Shown here: positions 38,364 to 46,892 of the stretch, piece by piece
Layout: every line of letters starts with the position of its first letter
Numbering within the stretch: position 1 is the stretch's first letter
Assembly: GCA_963823525.1 (NCBI GenBank)
Contig: CAWGLW010000006.1
Coordinates: 1,736,001-1,800,000 of the forward strand
Direction: 5' to 3'
Source: CAWGLW01 sp963823525
Lineage (GTDB): Bacteria > Pseudomonadota > Gammaproteobacteria > Steroidobacterales > Steroidobacteraceae
DNA length: 64,000 nt
Translations under genes and position numbers: made by a program
Notes under the pieces: generated by a model
What the model saw: only the letters and a program-made list of their open reading frames with translations
Database searches by the model: none
Told to the model about the DNA's origin: nothing

Positions 38364-38913
38364 CCGGCTCCTGCGGGTCGAGGACGGTGAGTTGTGGCGA
38401 GTCAGCGGCGGGGTCGCGCTCCGCCGGAGCGGGGCCGTTCGCGGCGCGCGTTTCCCCGGCACCGCCGAGGTGCGTTTTCAATCTTTCTGCCGCCTGCTCG
38501 ACCTGGTAACGCATGTCGGCCGTCACGAGTTCACCGAGCTTTTCGAACTGGGTGAAATCTTCACAGTAGTCGTCCAGCCCGTCGCAGACGTTGAACTTCG
38601 GGCTCTGGAACAGCTTGCGAAGCGCCTTGCGCTGCATGGCCGCATCGACATGGGGGCCGAGGAACGCACTGTAGTCCGAATCGGCGCCGAGTTTCTCCAG
38701 ATCAGGAAGCGCGGCCAAAGGCGCGTCTGCCTTGTCCTCGCTGGCAGATTCATCGGCCGGCTCCGTAGCTGAACCGGGTTTCGGATCGTCCGGCAGGGGC
38801 GGCATGCCTCGGGCATCGGTCTGCCGTGCCTGCTGCTTGCGGCGCGCCCAGCGTTCGAAGAACGGCTCTTCGGGCGGTTCTGTCGTGGGGTGCCCTGGCT
38901 TGTCCTCGCTCAT
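38332..38913 (-). CDS. DUF3306 protein of the formate dehydrogenase cluster
   Basis: A 193-residue soluble acidic protein. The start EPFFERWARRKQQARQ is the DUF3306 signature (F..RWS.RK), and the C-terminal half holds the conserved KALRKLFQSPKFNVCDGLDDYCEDF segment with two cysteines. Both ends are low-complexity and Pro/Glu/Asp rich. Family members occur next to DUF3305 and the poly-ferredoxin in formate dehydrogenase loci, and are needed for an unknown step of enzyme maturation. It overlaps DUF3305 by four bases. Confidence 0.9.
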   Translation of the reverse strand: MSEDKPGHPTTEPPEEPFFERWARRKQQARQTDARGMPPLPDDPKPGSATEPADESASEDKADAPLAALPDLEKLGADSDYSAFLGPHVDAAMQRKALRKLFQSPKFNVCDGLDDYCEDFTQFEKLGELVTADMRYQVEQAAERLKTHLGGAGETRAANGPAPAERDPAADSPQLTVLDPQEPDDSDDKPSAS

Positions 38914-39398
38914 GTTTCCTCGCGCTCCGCCCAGTTTGTGCGTTTGCGTTTGCGTTTCTGCTGCGGAACGTTGTACTGGACCACGAATTGCTCCAGCTGT
39001 TGGTAGACCTCGGGCGGGATCGGCGCCGCGAACACCTGGTCGTTACCTTCGACGCCCGAGCAGGCTTCATTCTGGTCTGCGGTGACGGAACGGGGCACCA
39101 CCGCCCCATTCTCATTCTCACTGCAGAGCACAAACAGCGATGGCTGCTGCCCGGTCAGGTTGACCCAGTAACTGTCCGCGGCATCGCGGTACAACTCGAG
39201 ACGCAAGCCGCCCCAGATCAGCCGTCGCTCATCGCCGGTTGCGCCGGCCGGTGCGCCCCTTGCTTCCGGCCCAGGGACGCCAGCCCCGGCGACCACGCCC
39301 ACGACGCGCCAGCTTGGAACCTCCCAGCCAGCGCCACGAACGGTCTTACAGCCCATGATCACGGCGACCGGTATGCAAAGCCTTGGAACACCCGGCAT
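38910..39398 (-). CDS. DUF3305 protein of the formate dehydrogenase cluster
   Basis: A 162-residue soluble protein; the block IPVAVIM...WEVPSWRVVGVV followed by LELYRDAADSYWVNLTGQQPSLFVLC is the DUF3305 pattern. The C-terminus ends in a Lys/Arg run (KRKRKR) after PPEVYQQLEQFVVQYNVP. I take the ATG at 39398 because AGGGAG lies six bases upstream; the same frame is open to 40541 but that part is the antisense of the regulator gene. It heads the operon DUF3305-DUF3306-poly-ferredoxin and diverges from the HTH/PBP regulator. Confidence 0.87.
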   Translation of the reverse strand: MPGVPRLCIPVAVIMGCKTVRGAGWEVPSWRVVGVVAGAGVPGPEARGAPAGATGDERRLIWGGLRLELYRDAADSYWVNLTGQQPSLFVLCSENENGAVVPRSVTADQNEACSGVEGNDQVFAAPIPPEVYQQLEQFVVQYNVPQQKRKRKRTNWAEREET

Positions 39399-39511
39399 CG
39401 ATAACTCCCTGAAGCGAGATGTTGAGGGCACCGCACGCATTGTGCACCAAGGGGCCAGTGTTGCGGTACGCGAGCTGACGGAGGGGCGCCGGGTGCGAGG
39501 CCTGCTCAGGA

Positions 39512-39568
39512 ATGAATCTTGCACATTCATGTTCGCAAGGACAGCCGTTGCCCGCTCCGGTGGGCAAC
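39512..39568. promoter_or_regulatory. Two inverted repeats between DUF3305 and the HTH/PBP regulator
   Basis: ATGAAT (39512-39517) and ATTCAT (39525-39530) form a perfect 6-base inverted repeat with a 7-base spacer. GTTGCCC (39547-39553) and GGGCAAC (39562-39568) form a 7-base one with an 8-base spacer. Both lie in the shared divergent promoter region, so either could be the operator of the regulator encoded at 39597. Confidence 0.35.
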
Positions 39569-39596
39569 CGGAATCCGTCACAGGAGGATCCGCCAG

Positions 39597-40559
39597 ATGC
39601 GTATCGAGCAGGAGCCGGGCACAGGCCCGCAAAACAGCACTGCGTCCGAGGACTCGCCGGTGCCACGGGATGTGCCGCGCTTCATGAATGTGCGGCAGGT
39701 CGCCCGATATCTGCAGATCAACGAAAAGAAGGCATACGCGCTGGCCAACGAGGGCAGCATTCCCGCGACTCGTCTGACCGGCAAGTGGCTGTTTCCGAGG
39801 GACCTGGTCGACCAGTGGATGCTTGAATCGAGTCACGGCGGCCTGCTGGCTGACCGGCTGGTCATCGCCGGCAGTGATGATCCCTTGGTCTATCGGGCGG
39901 TCATGCTGATGGCGGCGGACCTTCAGGGCCGCGCGCTGGTCAGTTACTCGGCGACCGGTACACAGCTTGGACTGACACTGCTGGCGCGCCGTCGCGCTGA
40001 TCTCTGTGCGCTGCACTGGGGCCCCGATACGGAAAGTGAACAGCGCCATCCGGCCTTGCTCAGGCAGCATTCGCAGCATCGCGACTGGATCCTGGTGCGT
40101 TTGTTCCGCCGTGAACAGGGGCTGATCATGACGCCTGGATTGTGGAGTGGTGTGAGCGAGATCGAGCAATTGTTCGCGCCGGAGGTTCGCTGGGCAACAC
40201 GCCAGGAGGGTGCTGGCTCGCATCGCTTTCTCAAGGAGCTGATCGCCGCCAAACGCGTCGATCCGGCGGCGCGGCGTATCACGGCGCGAGCGTATTCGGA
40301 ACGTGACGCGGCGGCGGCGATCGCAATGGGTCAGGCCGATGTCGTGCCGGGCATCCGCGCAGTGGCAAACGAATTTGGCCTCGATTTTCGCCCGATCGGC
40401 TGGGAAGCGTTTGACCTCGCGATGCCTCGGCGCATTTTTTTCAGGACACTGCTGCGCGAGTTGCTGGAGCAACTGCGCGGCGGGGAGTGTCGGCGCCTCG
40501 CCCAATTGCTCGGTGGCTACGATCTCGAGGCACTCGGCCAACTGGTCTGGGCGCCCTAG
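39597..40559 (+). CDS. HTH_17 / PBP-like one-component regulator
   Basis: A 320-residue protein with an excisionase-type helix-turn-helix (FMNVRQVARYLQINEKKAYALANEGSIPATRLTGKWLFPRDLVDQWM, about residues 29-75) fused to a periplasmic-binding-protein-like domain (from GGLLADRLVIAGSDDPLVY to the C-terminus, incl. YSATGTQLGLTLLARRRADLCALHW and EGAGSHRFLKELI). The PBP-like domain is the type fused to MoeA or ModE-like regulators and is thought to bind oxyanions or ligands such as molybdate/tungstate. AGGAGG nine bases upstream supports the ATG. Likely regulator of the divergent formate dehydrogenase accessory operon. Confidence 0.88.
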   Translation: MRIEQEPGTGPQNSTASEDSPVPRDVPRFMNVRQVARYLQINEKKAYALANEGSIPATRLTGKWLFPRDLVDQWMLESSHGGLLADRLVIAGSDDPLVYRAVMLMAADLQGRALVSYSATGTQLGLTLLARRRADLCALHWGPDTESEQRHPALLRQHSQHRDWILVRLFRREQGLIMTPGLWSGVSEIEQLFAPEVRWATRQEGAGSHRFLKELIAAKRVDPAARRITARAYSERDAAAAIAMGQADVVPGIRAVANEFGLDFRPIGWEAFDLAMPRRIFFRTLLRELLEQLRGGECRRLAQLLGGYDLEALGQLVWAP

Positions 40560-40567
40560 GCGTCACC

Positions 40568-40789
40568 TCAGTCGAGCGCGAGGTCGTGCTCGATGGTGTG
40601 CCGCAGCCCGATGCCGGGCACCTCGAGCACCATCCGCGCGTGCAACAGCTGGTCGGTCGGCAACTGGCCACTGGCCAGCGCGGCACGAACAGCCGTCTCG
40701 ATTTCGATCTGTGAGGTAATGCCGACCTTCTTGAGAAATTTGCGTATTTCACCGGTGAATTTTTCTTCGTCAAAAGGCTTGTTGGTCAC
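40568..40789 (-). CDS. DUF6494 small protein
   Basis: A 73-residue protein beginning at GTG 40789 with GGAG eight bases upstream. Sequence pattern FDEEKFTGEIRKFLKKVGITSQIEIETAVRAALASGQL ... VVLEVPGIGLRH matches the DUF6494 family, small acidic/basic proteins found in molybdoenzyme and other redox clusters. It converges with the HTH/PBP gene (8 bases apart) and follows the sigma-54 activator by 49 bases on the same strand. Function unknown. Confidence 0.82.
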   Translation of the reverse strand: MTNKPFDEEKFTGEIRKFLKKVGITSQIEIETAVRAALASGQLPTDQLLHARMVLEVPGIGLRHTIEHDLALD

Positions 40790-40838
40790 GGGATTTTCTC
40801 CTTGATGATGACGCAGATGATGACGCACGGCGCCGGTT

Positions 40839-42242
40839 TCAGTCTGTTGCGTGTCGTTCGCCGGCCGGGCCGAGTTTTCGTTCCAGTGTCTTGCGCGATA
40901 CGCCGAGATGCCTGGCGGCGGCGGAGCGGTTACCGCCGGTCGACTCGAGTACGCGTTCGATGTGCGCCTGCTTGACCTGCTCGAGCGTCCAGTCGAGCGG
41001 GTAAGCGCCAACCGGAAGCTCGGTCCGGTTCGACTCAGCCGGTTCTGCCGGGGGTAACGCGCCGAGCAGCACGGTGCGCTCGACGACGTTGCGCAACTCG
41101 CGGACGTTGCCCCGCCAGTCCCGTTCACGCAGGCGCTGCAGTTCATCCTCACCGAGATCAACTGCGGGCAGGCCGAAGTCGCCGGCGACGCGTGACATGA
41201 AATGCGCGACCAGGGCCGGGACGTCTTCGGGCCGATCACGGAGACCCGGCAGCCCGATGTGAATGACGTTGAGGCGGTAGTAGAGATCCTGCCTGAAGTG
41301 TCCATCGCGAACTTTTTCGAGTAGTCCGGGCTGAGCCGAGGCGACGATTCGAACCGAGACCGGGATCTCGCGATCGGCACCCACCGGGCGGATCGCGCCT
41401 TCCTCGAGCGCGCGGAGCAATTTCACCTGCAGGTCACTGCGCATCTCGCTGACCTCGTCGAGAAACAGCGTTCCACCACAGGCAGCGACGAACAATCCTT
41501 CGCGCAACTGGTGCGCCCCGGTGAAAGCGCCCTTGGCATGACCAAAGAGTTCGGTCTCCATCAGTTCGGGCGGGATTGCACCGCAATTCACCGGGACAAA
41601 AGGCCCCCGTTGCCGGCTTTGCGCATGCAGCAGACGCGCGACCAGTTCCTTGCCGGTGCCAGTATCGCCCTCGATCAGCACGGTCGCCGGGGTCGGTGCA
41701 ATGCGTGCCACCAGGTCCCTGATCCGGCAAATCGGCTCGCTGTCACCGATCATCTCGAGCGATGGGCTGGCCGTCGGGCGGCCGGTGGCGCGGAGAGCCG
41801 CTTCGACCGGCCGATCGCCAGCCGTGCCGGCGTTTCGTAGTCCGGCGATCAGCGCCGCCGCATCGAGCGGTCGTGGCAGGAATTCCGCCGCGCCGGCCAG
41901 CCGGCAGATGTCCGACAGCTCTGAGCCCGGCCCCCCGGTGGCGAGAATGGCCTGGCCGTCCGGGTCGCCAGTCCGGATTTTCCTGATCCAGGCAATCGCC
42001 GGGTCTTCGGAGGAGCGGACATCGACGATGATCAGGTCGAAATGACAGCGTGGCAGCAGCCGATCGGCGTGGGCCGGCGTGTCGGCGGCTTCCACGAGAG
42101 CAAAATGCCGCTCCAGCGACTGCCTCAGGCGCGGGTCGTCACTGATTGAATGGCCAACCAGCAGCAGGGAGCACTGGGGCATGCCGCCAGCGGCGTTGCC
42201 TTCGGTGCGTCGTCCGGGTCCTTTCAGGCTGAATCGCGTCAT
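40839..42242 (-). CDS. Sigma-54-dependent activator (NtrC family) with degenerate receiver
   Basis: A 467-residue enhancer-binding protein. N-terminal receiver-like domain (about 23-130), AAA+ domain with Walker A EGDTGTGKEL (about 191-200), sigma-54 contact loop GAFTGA, Walker B GGTLFLDEVSEM and the arginine-finger region, and a Fis-type HTH at the C-terminus (GNRSAAARHLGVSRKTLERKL). The receiver lacks the acidic pair and has Arg (PRP) where a phospho-receiver has Lys, though Asp in IIVDV is kept, so activation is probably not by phosphorylation. Likely activates the -24/-12 promoter at 36556-36571. Overlapping start codons within 20 residues remain possible. Confidence 0.93.
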   Translation of the reverse strand: MTRFSLKGPGRRTEGNAAGGMPQCSLLLVGHSISDDPRLRQSLERHFALVEAADTPAHADRLLPRCHFDLIIVDVRSSEDPAIAWIRKIRTGDPDGQAILATGGPGSELSDICRLAGAAEFLPRPLDAAALIAGLRNAGTAGDRPVEAALRATGRPTASPSLEMIGDSEPICRIRDLVARIAPTPATVLIEGDTGTGKELVARLLHAQSRQRGPFVPVNCGAIPPELMETELFGHAKGAFTGAHQLREGLFVAACGGTLFLDEVSEMRSDLQVKLLRALEEGAIRPVGADREIPVSVRIVASAQPGLLEKVRDGHFRQDLYYRLNVIHIGLPGLRDRPEDVPALVAHFMSRVAGDFGLPAVDLGEDELQRLRERDWRGNVRELRNVVERTVLLGALPPAEPAESNRTELPVGAYPLDWTLEQVKQAHIERVLESTGGNRSAAARHLGVSRKTLERKLGPAGERHATD

Positions 42243-42310
42243 GGCCCTGCGTGTGTTTCTTTGAGCCAGCCTCCGTGCGTATCGGAAGCCACGTCGCGCA
42301 AGTTACATTT

Positions 42311-42349
42311 TGAGACAAGATGACGCAATTCGATTCGCTCGTGGCGTCA
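42311..42349. promoter_or_regulatory. Candidate operator in the activator/mobA divergent region
   Basis: TGAGACAA (42311-42318) and GACGCAAT (42322-42329) are identical to octamers upstream of the formate dehydrogenase promoter. In addition TGACGC (42321-42326) and GCGTCA (42344-42349) form a perfect inverted repeat with a 17-base spacer. This is the promoter region shared by the sigma-54 activator and the Moco operon, so the site could couple both. Confidence 0.38.
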
Positions 42350-42434
42350 AACTGTCGCACGGGTCGACCCTATTGTGACCCCGAAAAGGGATCTACCGCG
42401 ACATTTCCGAGATCGATCGGCAGAATTGCGCGGG

Positions 42435-43064
42435 ATGGTGACCCCCAAACCAAGCCCAGGCAAATCCACAGTGTCCCTGACCGGACTGATACTGGTCGGC
42501 GGGCAGGCAAGGCGTATGGGCGGCGTGGACAAGGGACTCATTGAAATCGCAGGGCGCCCCATGATTGAGTGCGTGCTTTCCGTGCTCGAGCCACAGGTCG
42601 ATCGGGTGCTCATCAATGCCAATCGCAATACCGGGCGCTATGCGGAGTACGGCCATGAGGTGATTGCCGACAGCATGGGTGGCTACCTCGGGCCCCTGGC
42701 GGGCGTGTTGAGCGGTCTGCAGATCATCAGCGACGGGTACCTGCTGTGTGTCCCCTGCGATTCGCCGCTGATGGCCGGCGACCTCGCGGAGCGGTTGCTC
42801 CGGGCCTGTCTGGCCGAGCAGGGCGAGGTCGCGGTGGCTCACGATGGCGAGCGCCTGCAGCCGGTCTTCATGTTGCTGCGTGCCGAACTCCGGGACAGCC
42901 TGGCCACCTACCTGGGCGGCGGGGGGCGCAAAATTGACCACTGGCTGGCCGGCCATCGCGTCGCGACCGTCGATTTCAGCGACCGCCGGGACAGTTTTGT
43001 CAATGTTAACGACCCGGAGGAGCGCGAGCGTGTGGCAGGCCTGCTGCGTTCCCAGCCGGGCTGA
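42435..43064 (+). CDS. mobA: Molybdenum cofactor guanylyltransferase
   Basis: Joins GMP to molybdopterin, giving the MGD cofactor needed by the formate dehydrogenase. The 209-residue protein shows GLILVGGQARRMGGVDKGL (the GTP-binding loop with RMGG.DKGL), NRNTGRYAEYGHEVIAD, and CDSPLMAGDLAERL. ATG at 42435 begins ten codons or so before the conserved strand; in-frame starts exist upstream at 42375 but lack a good ribosome-binding site. First gene of the Moco operon, 42 bases before moeA. Confidence 0.95.
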   Translation: MVTPKPSPGKSTVSLTGLILVGGQARRMGGVDKGLIEIAGRPMIECVLSVLEPQVDRVLINANRNTGRYAEYGHEVIADSMGGYLGPLAGVLSGLQIISDGYLLCVPCDSPLMAGDLAERLLRACLAEQGEVAVAHDGERLQPVFMLLRAELRDSLATYLGGGGRKIDHWLAGHRVATVDFSDRRDSFVNVNDPEERERVAGLLRSQPG

Positions 43065-43106
43065 CAGTGAGTAGCATGACGCTCTGCGAGCCCACGGATA
43101 TAAGCC

Positions 43107-44393
43107 ATGGCGAAGAACACGATCCCGCTGGCACCTGATGTCGATCCCTGCGACCAGGTCGGCCATGATCACCAGACGCTGCGCCTGGACGAAGCCCGCG
43201 CCCGGATCCTCTCGGGCATTGTACCGGTCACTGAACGCGAAACGGTGCCGCTGCGGCAGGGGCTTGGCCGCGTGCTGGCGTCACCGGTCACCTCGGCCGT
43301 CGATGTCCCGTCGCACACGAACTCGGCCATGGATGGTTACGCGCTGGCCGGTCAAGAACTGCCTGCCGACGGAGAAAAGAGTTTCGAGGTGGTCGGCACG
43401 TCCTGGGCAGGCCGGCCGTTTGCCGGCGACATCACGACGGGGCAATGCGTTCGCATCATGACCGGCGCGCCGCTTCCGGTTGGCACCGATACAGTCATCA
43501 TGCAGGAGCACGTGGCCGCCCATGATCAGCAGGCAAGGATCGCCGCGGGTCATCGGACGGGTCAGCACGTGCGAAAGGCCGGTGAGGACATTCGCGCAGG
43601 TGCTGTCGCGCTGGAGGCTGGCGCATTGCTTCAGCCCGCCCACATCGGCTTGATTGCCTCGATCGGCGTCGGTGAGATCGAGGTACTGCGCCGGCCCAGG
43701 GTGGCGATCTTCTCGACCGGTGACGAATTGCGCTCGATCGGTGAGCCGCTCGGTGAAGGGCAGATCTACGACAGCAATCGATACACGCTGGGTGGGATGC
43801 TGACCCGGCTCGGGCTCGATGTGCTCGACATGGGGGTCATCCGGGACACGCGCGAGGATACCGAACGTGCTTTCGCGCAGGCCAGCCGTCAGGCCGATGC
43901 GATTCTGGCCTCAGGTGGCGTATCAGTGGGTGAGGCCGACTTCGTGACCGAAACACTGGAGCGAATCGGGCGCGTGGGTTTCTGGAAGGTTGCGATGAAA
44001 CCGGGCAAGCCGATTGCGTTCGGTCATGTGGGTCAGGCCCTTTTCTTTGGCCTGCCGGGTAACCCGGTCTCGGTGATGGCGACGTTCTACCAGATCGTGC
44101 AGCCCGCACTGCGGGTGTTGATGGGTATTACAGATGCCGAACCGCCCCTGCTCGTCAGCGCGATCTGTCGGTCCCGGTTGAAGAAAAAAGCGGGCCGACT
44201 CGAGTTTCAGCGCGGCGTGCTGAGCCGGGATGCCGACACGCGGCGTTACGTCGTGACTGGCGTGTCGCACCAGGGCGCGGGCGTACTGCGTTCCATGACG
44301 GAGGCGAACTGTTTTATTGTCCTGCCGCTGGAGCAGGAAGACGTGCAGCCGGGGGAGGAAGTCCAGGTGCAGCCGTTCGCCGGCCTGGTCTGA
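43107..44393 (+). CDS. moeA: Molybdopterin molybdenumtransferase
   Basis: Inserts molybdate (or tungstate) into adenylylated molybdopterin. The 428-residue protein carries VDVPSHTNSAMDGYAL near the N-terminus, MTGAPLPVGTDTVI, the domain III motifs STGDEL, GQIYDSN and SGGVSVGEADF, then MKPGKPIAFG and FGLPGNPVSVM. Length is close to that of E. coli MoeA (411). It stands between mobA (42 bases) and moaB (33 bases). Identification is secure. Confidence 0.96.
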   Translation: MAKNTIPLAPDVDPCDQVGHDHQTLRLDEARARILSGIVPVTERETVPLRQGLGRVLASPVTSAVDVPSHTNSAMDGYALAGQELPADGEKSFEVVGTSWAGRPFAGDITTGQCVRIMTGAPLPVGTDTVIMQEHVAAHDQQARIAAGHRTGQHVRKAGEDIRAGAVALEAGALLQPAHIGLIASIGVGEIEVLRRPRVAIFSTGDELRSIGEPLGEGQIYDSNRYTLGGMLTRLGLDVLDMGVIRDTREDTERAFAQASRQADAILASGGVSVGEADFVTETLERIGRVGFWKVAMKPGKPIAFGHVGQALFFGLPGNPVSVMATFYQIVQPALRVLMGITDAEPPLLVSAICRSRLKKKAGRLEFQRGVLSRDADTRRYVVTGVSHQGAGVLRSMTEANCFIVLPLEQEDVQPGEEVQVQPFAGLV

Positions 44394-44426
44394 AGCCGCT
44401 GCCCAATGATCTGAACGGAGTGTCAG

Positions 44427-44969
44427 TTGAACAAGTCATACGCGCACGGTGGCGGGGAGCGAAGTTTCACGCCGATACGCATTGCGGTCCTGACCGTGTC
44501 GGACTCACGCGATGAGCAGACCGACAAGTCCGGGCGCCTGCTGGCCGAAAGACTGACTGCCGCCGGACACGAACTCGCCGAGAAGTGCATCGTACCCGAT
44601 GACATCTATGCGATCCGTGCGGTTGTCTCGCGCTGGATCGCTGCCGCCGATATCAACGCTGTGATCACGACGGGCGGGACCGGGGTGACCGGGCGCGACG
44701 GGACGCCGGAAGCTCTCTTGCCGCTGCTGGATAAAGTCATCGAGGGTTTCGGCGAAATGTTCCGATCAATTTCGTACGGACAGATCAGGACATCGACGCT
44801 GCAGTCGCGGGCACTGGCCGGTGTCGCCAACGGCACCTACGTTTTCGCGGTGCCGGGTTCCTCAGGCGCCTGCGCGACCGCCTGGGATGACTTGATCGCC
44901 GAACAGCTCGATTCCCGAACGCGGCCGTGCAATCTCGTCGAACTGATGCCGAGACTCAAAGAGCGGTGA
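44427..44969 (+). CDS. moaB: Molybdopterin adenylyltransferase-type protein
   Basis: Adenylates molybdopterin before metal insertion. The 180-residue protein has VLTVSDSRDEQTDKSGRLL, the TTGGTGVTGRDGTPEAL nucleotide/pterin-binding motif and PGSSGACATAWDDLI. The TTG at 44427 is supported by GGAG six bases upstream. The stop codon overlaps the GTG start of the following BNR gene (44966-44969), so the two are translationally coupled. Confidence 0.93.
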   Translation: MNKSYAHGGGERSFTPIRIAVLTVSDSRDEQTDKSGRLLAERLTAAGHELAEKCIVPDDIYAIRAVVSRWIAAADINAVITTGGTGVTGRDGTPEALLPLLDKVIEGFGEMFRSISYGQIRTSTLQSRALAGVANGTYVFAVPGSSGACATAWDDLIAEQLDSRTRPCNLVELMPRLKER

Positions 44970-46078
44970 GCGCACCCAATGCCACCGCTGCGGACGGCCC
45001 GGTGACCCTGCTGGTCGGCACCGAGAAGGGTCTTTTCCGCTTGAGTTCTCGTGTGCCTGGCGAGCAATGGCAGCTCGACGGGCCACATGTCGCTGGTTAC
45101 CGCGTACAGCACCTCGTCGTTTCTCCTGACGATCCGGCCGAAGTGCACGCGGCGATCGATCACCCGGTCTGGGGTTCGCACATATACCGCAGCGCGGATG
45201 GCGGTGAGAACTGGTCCAGTCTCCTGGACGCACCGCACCACCCGCCCGGGCGATTCGAGGTGGCCCTCAATTCGATCTGGAACCTGGCCTGGGCCCCGGA
45301 TGGCTCGCACCTGTACGCCGGGATCGATCCGGCCGGGCTGTTCGTCAGCGCGGATCGCGGCAAGAGCTGGTCGGATGTCACGGGCATAAACGAACACGAG
45401 ACCCGGGTCGCCTGGGAGCCCTCGCGCGGCCTGTTTGCATTGCATTCAATCTGCATCGACACCGCGGACCCGCGCGAGATCCTGGTGGCCGTATCGGCCG
45501 GGGGAGCCTATCGAAGCGAAGACGCAGGCCGTACCTGGTGGCCGGCGAACGTTGGTGTGCGTGCCGAGAACCTGCCTCAGCGCTACCCCGAAGTGGGTCA
45601 CAACGTGCACCGGGTCATCCGGCATCCCCTGAGGACACAGCGCTTGTACCGGCAGTGTTACAGCGGTGTTTACCGCAGTGACGATGGGGGGCGCAGCTGG
45701 CAGGAAATCACGGCCGGGTTACCCAGCGATTTCGGTTACGCGATCGCCTGTGATCCTCACGATCCCGATACGCTCTGGCAGATACCGGAATCGAGTTCCC
45801 ACATGCGGACCACCGCCGACGGCCAGTTGCGGGTCTTTCGCAGCCATGACGCCGGCGACAGCTGGTCCTCCGCGTCGGCCGGGCTGCCGCTGCGGCCCGC
45901 CTTCGTCACGGTCCTGCGCGAGGCCATGGCTACCGACGAGGCGAGTCCCTGCGGGGTCTATTTCGGTACCTCGTCAGGCCACGTGTTCGCGAGCCGCGAT
46001 CGCGGTGATCAATGGCACCTGGCCGCGGAGTTACTTCCGCGCGTGCTCTGTGTGCGCGCATTGCCGGTGCCCAACTGA
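44966..46078 (+). CDS. Cytosolic BNR/Asp-box beta-propeller protein
   Basis: A 370-residue protein with at least six Asp-box motifs (S-x-D-x-G-x-x-W): YRSADGGENW, FVSADRGKSW, YRSEDAGRTW, YRSDDGGRSW, FRSHDAGDSW and FASRDRGDQW, spread about 50 residues apart as in sialidase-like beta propellers. It lacks a signal peptide, unlike secreted sialidases, and the start PVTLLVGTEKGLFRL is that of the family of soluble 'WD40/YVTN/BNR-like' proteins. GTG start overlaps the moaB stop. yqeC follows after ten bases. Its presence in a Moco operon suggests a cofactor-related or scaffold role; no enzyme activity can be assigned. Confidence 0.85.
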   Translation: MSAPNATAADGPVTLLVGTEKGLFRLSSRVPGEQWQLDGPHVAGYRVQHLVVSPDDPAEVHAAIDHPVWGSHIYRSADGGENWSSLLDAPHHPPGRFEVALNSIWNLAWAPDGSHLYAGIDPAGLFVSADRGKSWSDVTGINEHETRVAWEPSRGLFALHSICIDTADPREILVAVSAGGAYRSEDAGRTWWPANVGVRAENLPQRYPEVGHNVHRVIRHPLRTQRLYRQCYSGVYRSDDGGRSWQEITAGLPSDFGYAIACDPHDPDTLWQIPESSSHMRTTADGQLRVFRSHDAGDSWSSASAGLPLRPAFVTVLREAMATDEASPCGVYFGTSSGHVFASRDRGDQWHLAAELLPRVLCVRALPVPN

Positions 46079-46088
46079 GCGTTCGTAA

Positions 46089-46844
46089 GTGAACCTGTCA
46101 CTGCTGGACCTGCTCGATGCGCGTTCCGGGATCGTCTGCGCGGTCGGGGCCGGTGGCAAGAAAAGCATCCTGCAGCACCTGGCCATCAGCCACCCGGGCC
46201 GGGTGGCATTGACCGCGACTGTGTTCACGACCTATTTCCAGGAGCGACTGGGCTTCGGTGTCGCGATCGACGAGGAATCCAGGCTGCCCGCAAGCGTCGC
46301 GAGCCTGGACGAAGGCCTGAGCATTGCCTATGCCTGCCCGGGGGATAAGCCGGGGCGTCGCGCTGGCGTCGGCACGACGACCATTGAGCAGATACATGCC
46401 GATGGGGGCTTCGTCGCCACCTACGTGAAGGCAGACGGTGCGAGGATGCGCCAGATCAAGGCGCCTGCCGCGAACGAGCCGGTGCTGCCCGATCGCTGCA
46501 CCACCGTGATACCGGTGCTCTCCGTGCTCGCGATCGGTGAGCGTCTGAGCACACGAATCGCACACCGGGTCGACTCACGTTCAGCAGATCACTGGCTGTC
46601 GGAGAACGAGGTCATCGAGCCGCGGCACATCGCGCGTCTGCTGGCCAGCCCGTCCGGCCTGATGAAGAGCACCGGATCGTTCCGCGTGGTGCCAGTGCTG
46701 AACATGGTCGATGATGACGCGCGCGAATCGCAGGCTCGCGAAGCTGCGGAAATTGCGCTGGGTCTGAATGACCGGATCGACCGGATCGTACTGACCTGCC
46801 TGGCACGACCCGAAGATCCACTGGTCGGCGTCGTCTCGCGCTGA
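46089..46844 (+). CDS. yqeC: YqeC-type molybdenum hydroxylase accessory protein
   Basis: A 251-residue protein with GTG start at 46089. Signature elements are SGIVCAVGAGGKKSILQHLA (a P-loop-like glycine-rich segment), VALTATVFTTYFQERLG, GGFVATYVKADGARMRQIKAPAANEPVLPD and VLNMVDDDARESQAREAA near the C-terminus. These match the YqeC family (TIGR03172), described in clusters of selenium-dependent molybdenum hydroxylases. No hydroxylase is in this window, so it may serve the formate dehydrogenase or another Mo enzyme. It is ten bases after the BNR gene. Confidence 0.88.
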   Translation: MNLSLLDLLDARSGIVCAVGAGGKKSILQHLAISHPGRVALTATVFTTYFQERLGFGVAIDEESRLPASVASLDEGLSIAYACPGDKPGRRAGVGTTTIEQIHADGGFVATYVKADGARMRQIKAPAANEPVLPDRCTTVIPVLSVLAIGERLSTRIAHRVDSRSADHWLSENEVIEPRHIARLLASPSGLMKSTGSFRVVPVLNMVDDDARESQAREAAEIALGLNDRIDRIVLTCLARPEDPLVGVVSR

Positions 46845-46892
46845 GTCGCCCGGGCTGCAGACGTTGCGCCGATCAGCCTCTAGAATCGTCGG

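Noticed and set aside
39530..39550. Possible second sigma-54 promoter before DUF3305
   Set aside because: A GGC...TTGC combination is present on the minus strand but the GG-GC spacing is eight rather than ten bases.
39399..40541. N-terminal extension of the DUF3305 frame
   Set aside because: The extended part is antisense to the HTH/PBP regulator; the ATG at 39398 has a proper Shine-Dalgarno and family-typical start.
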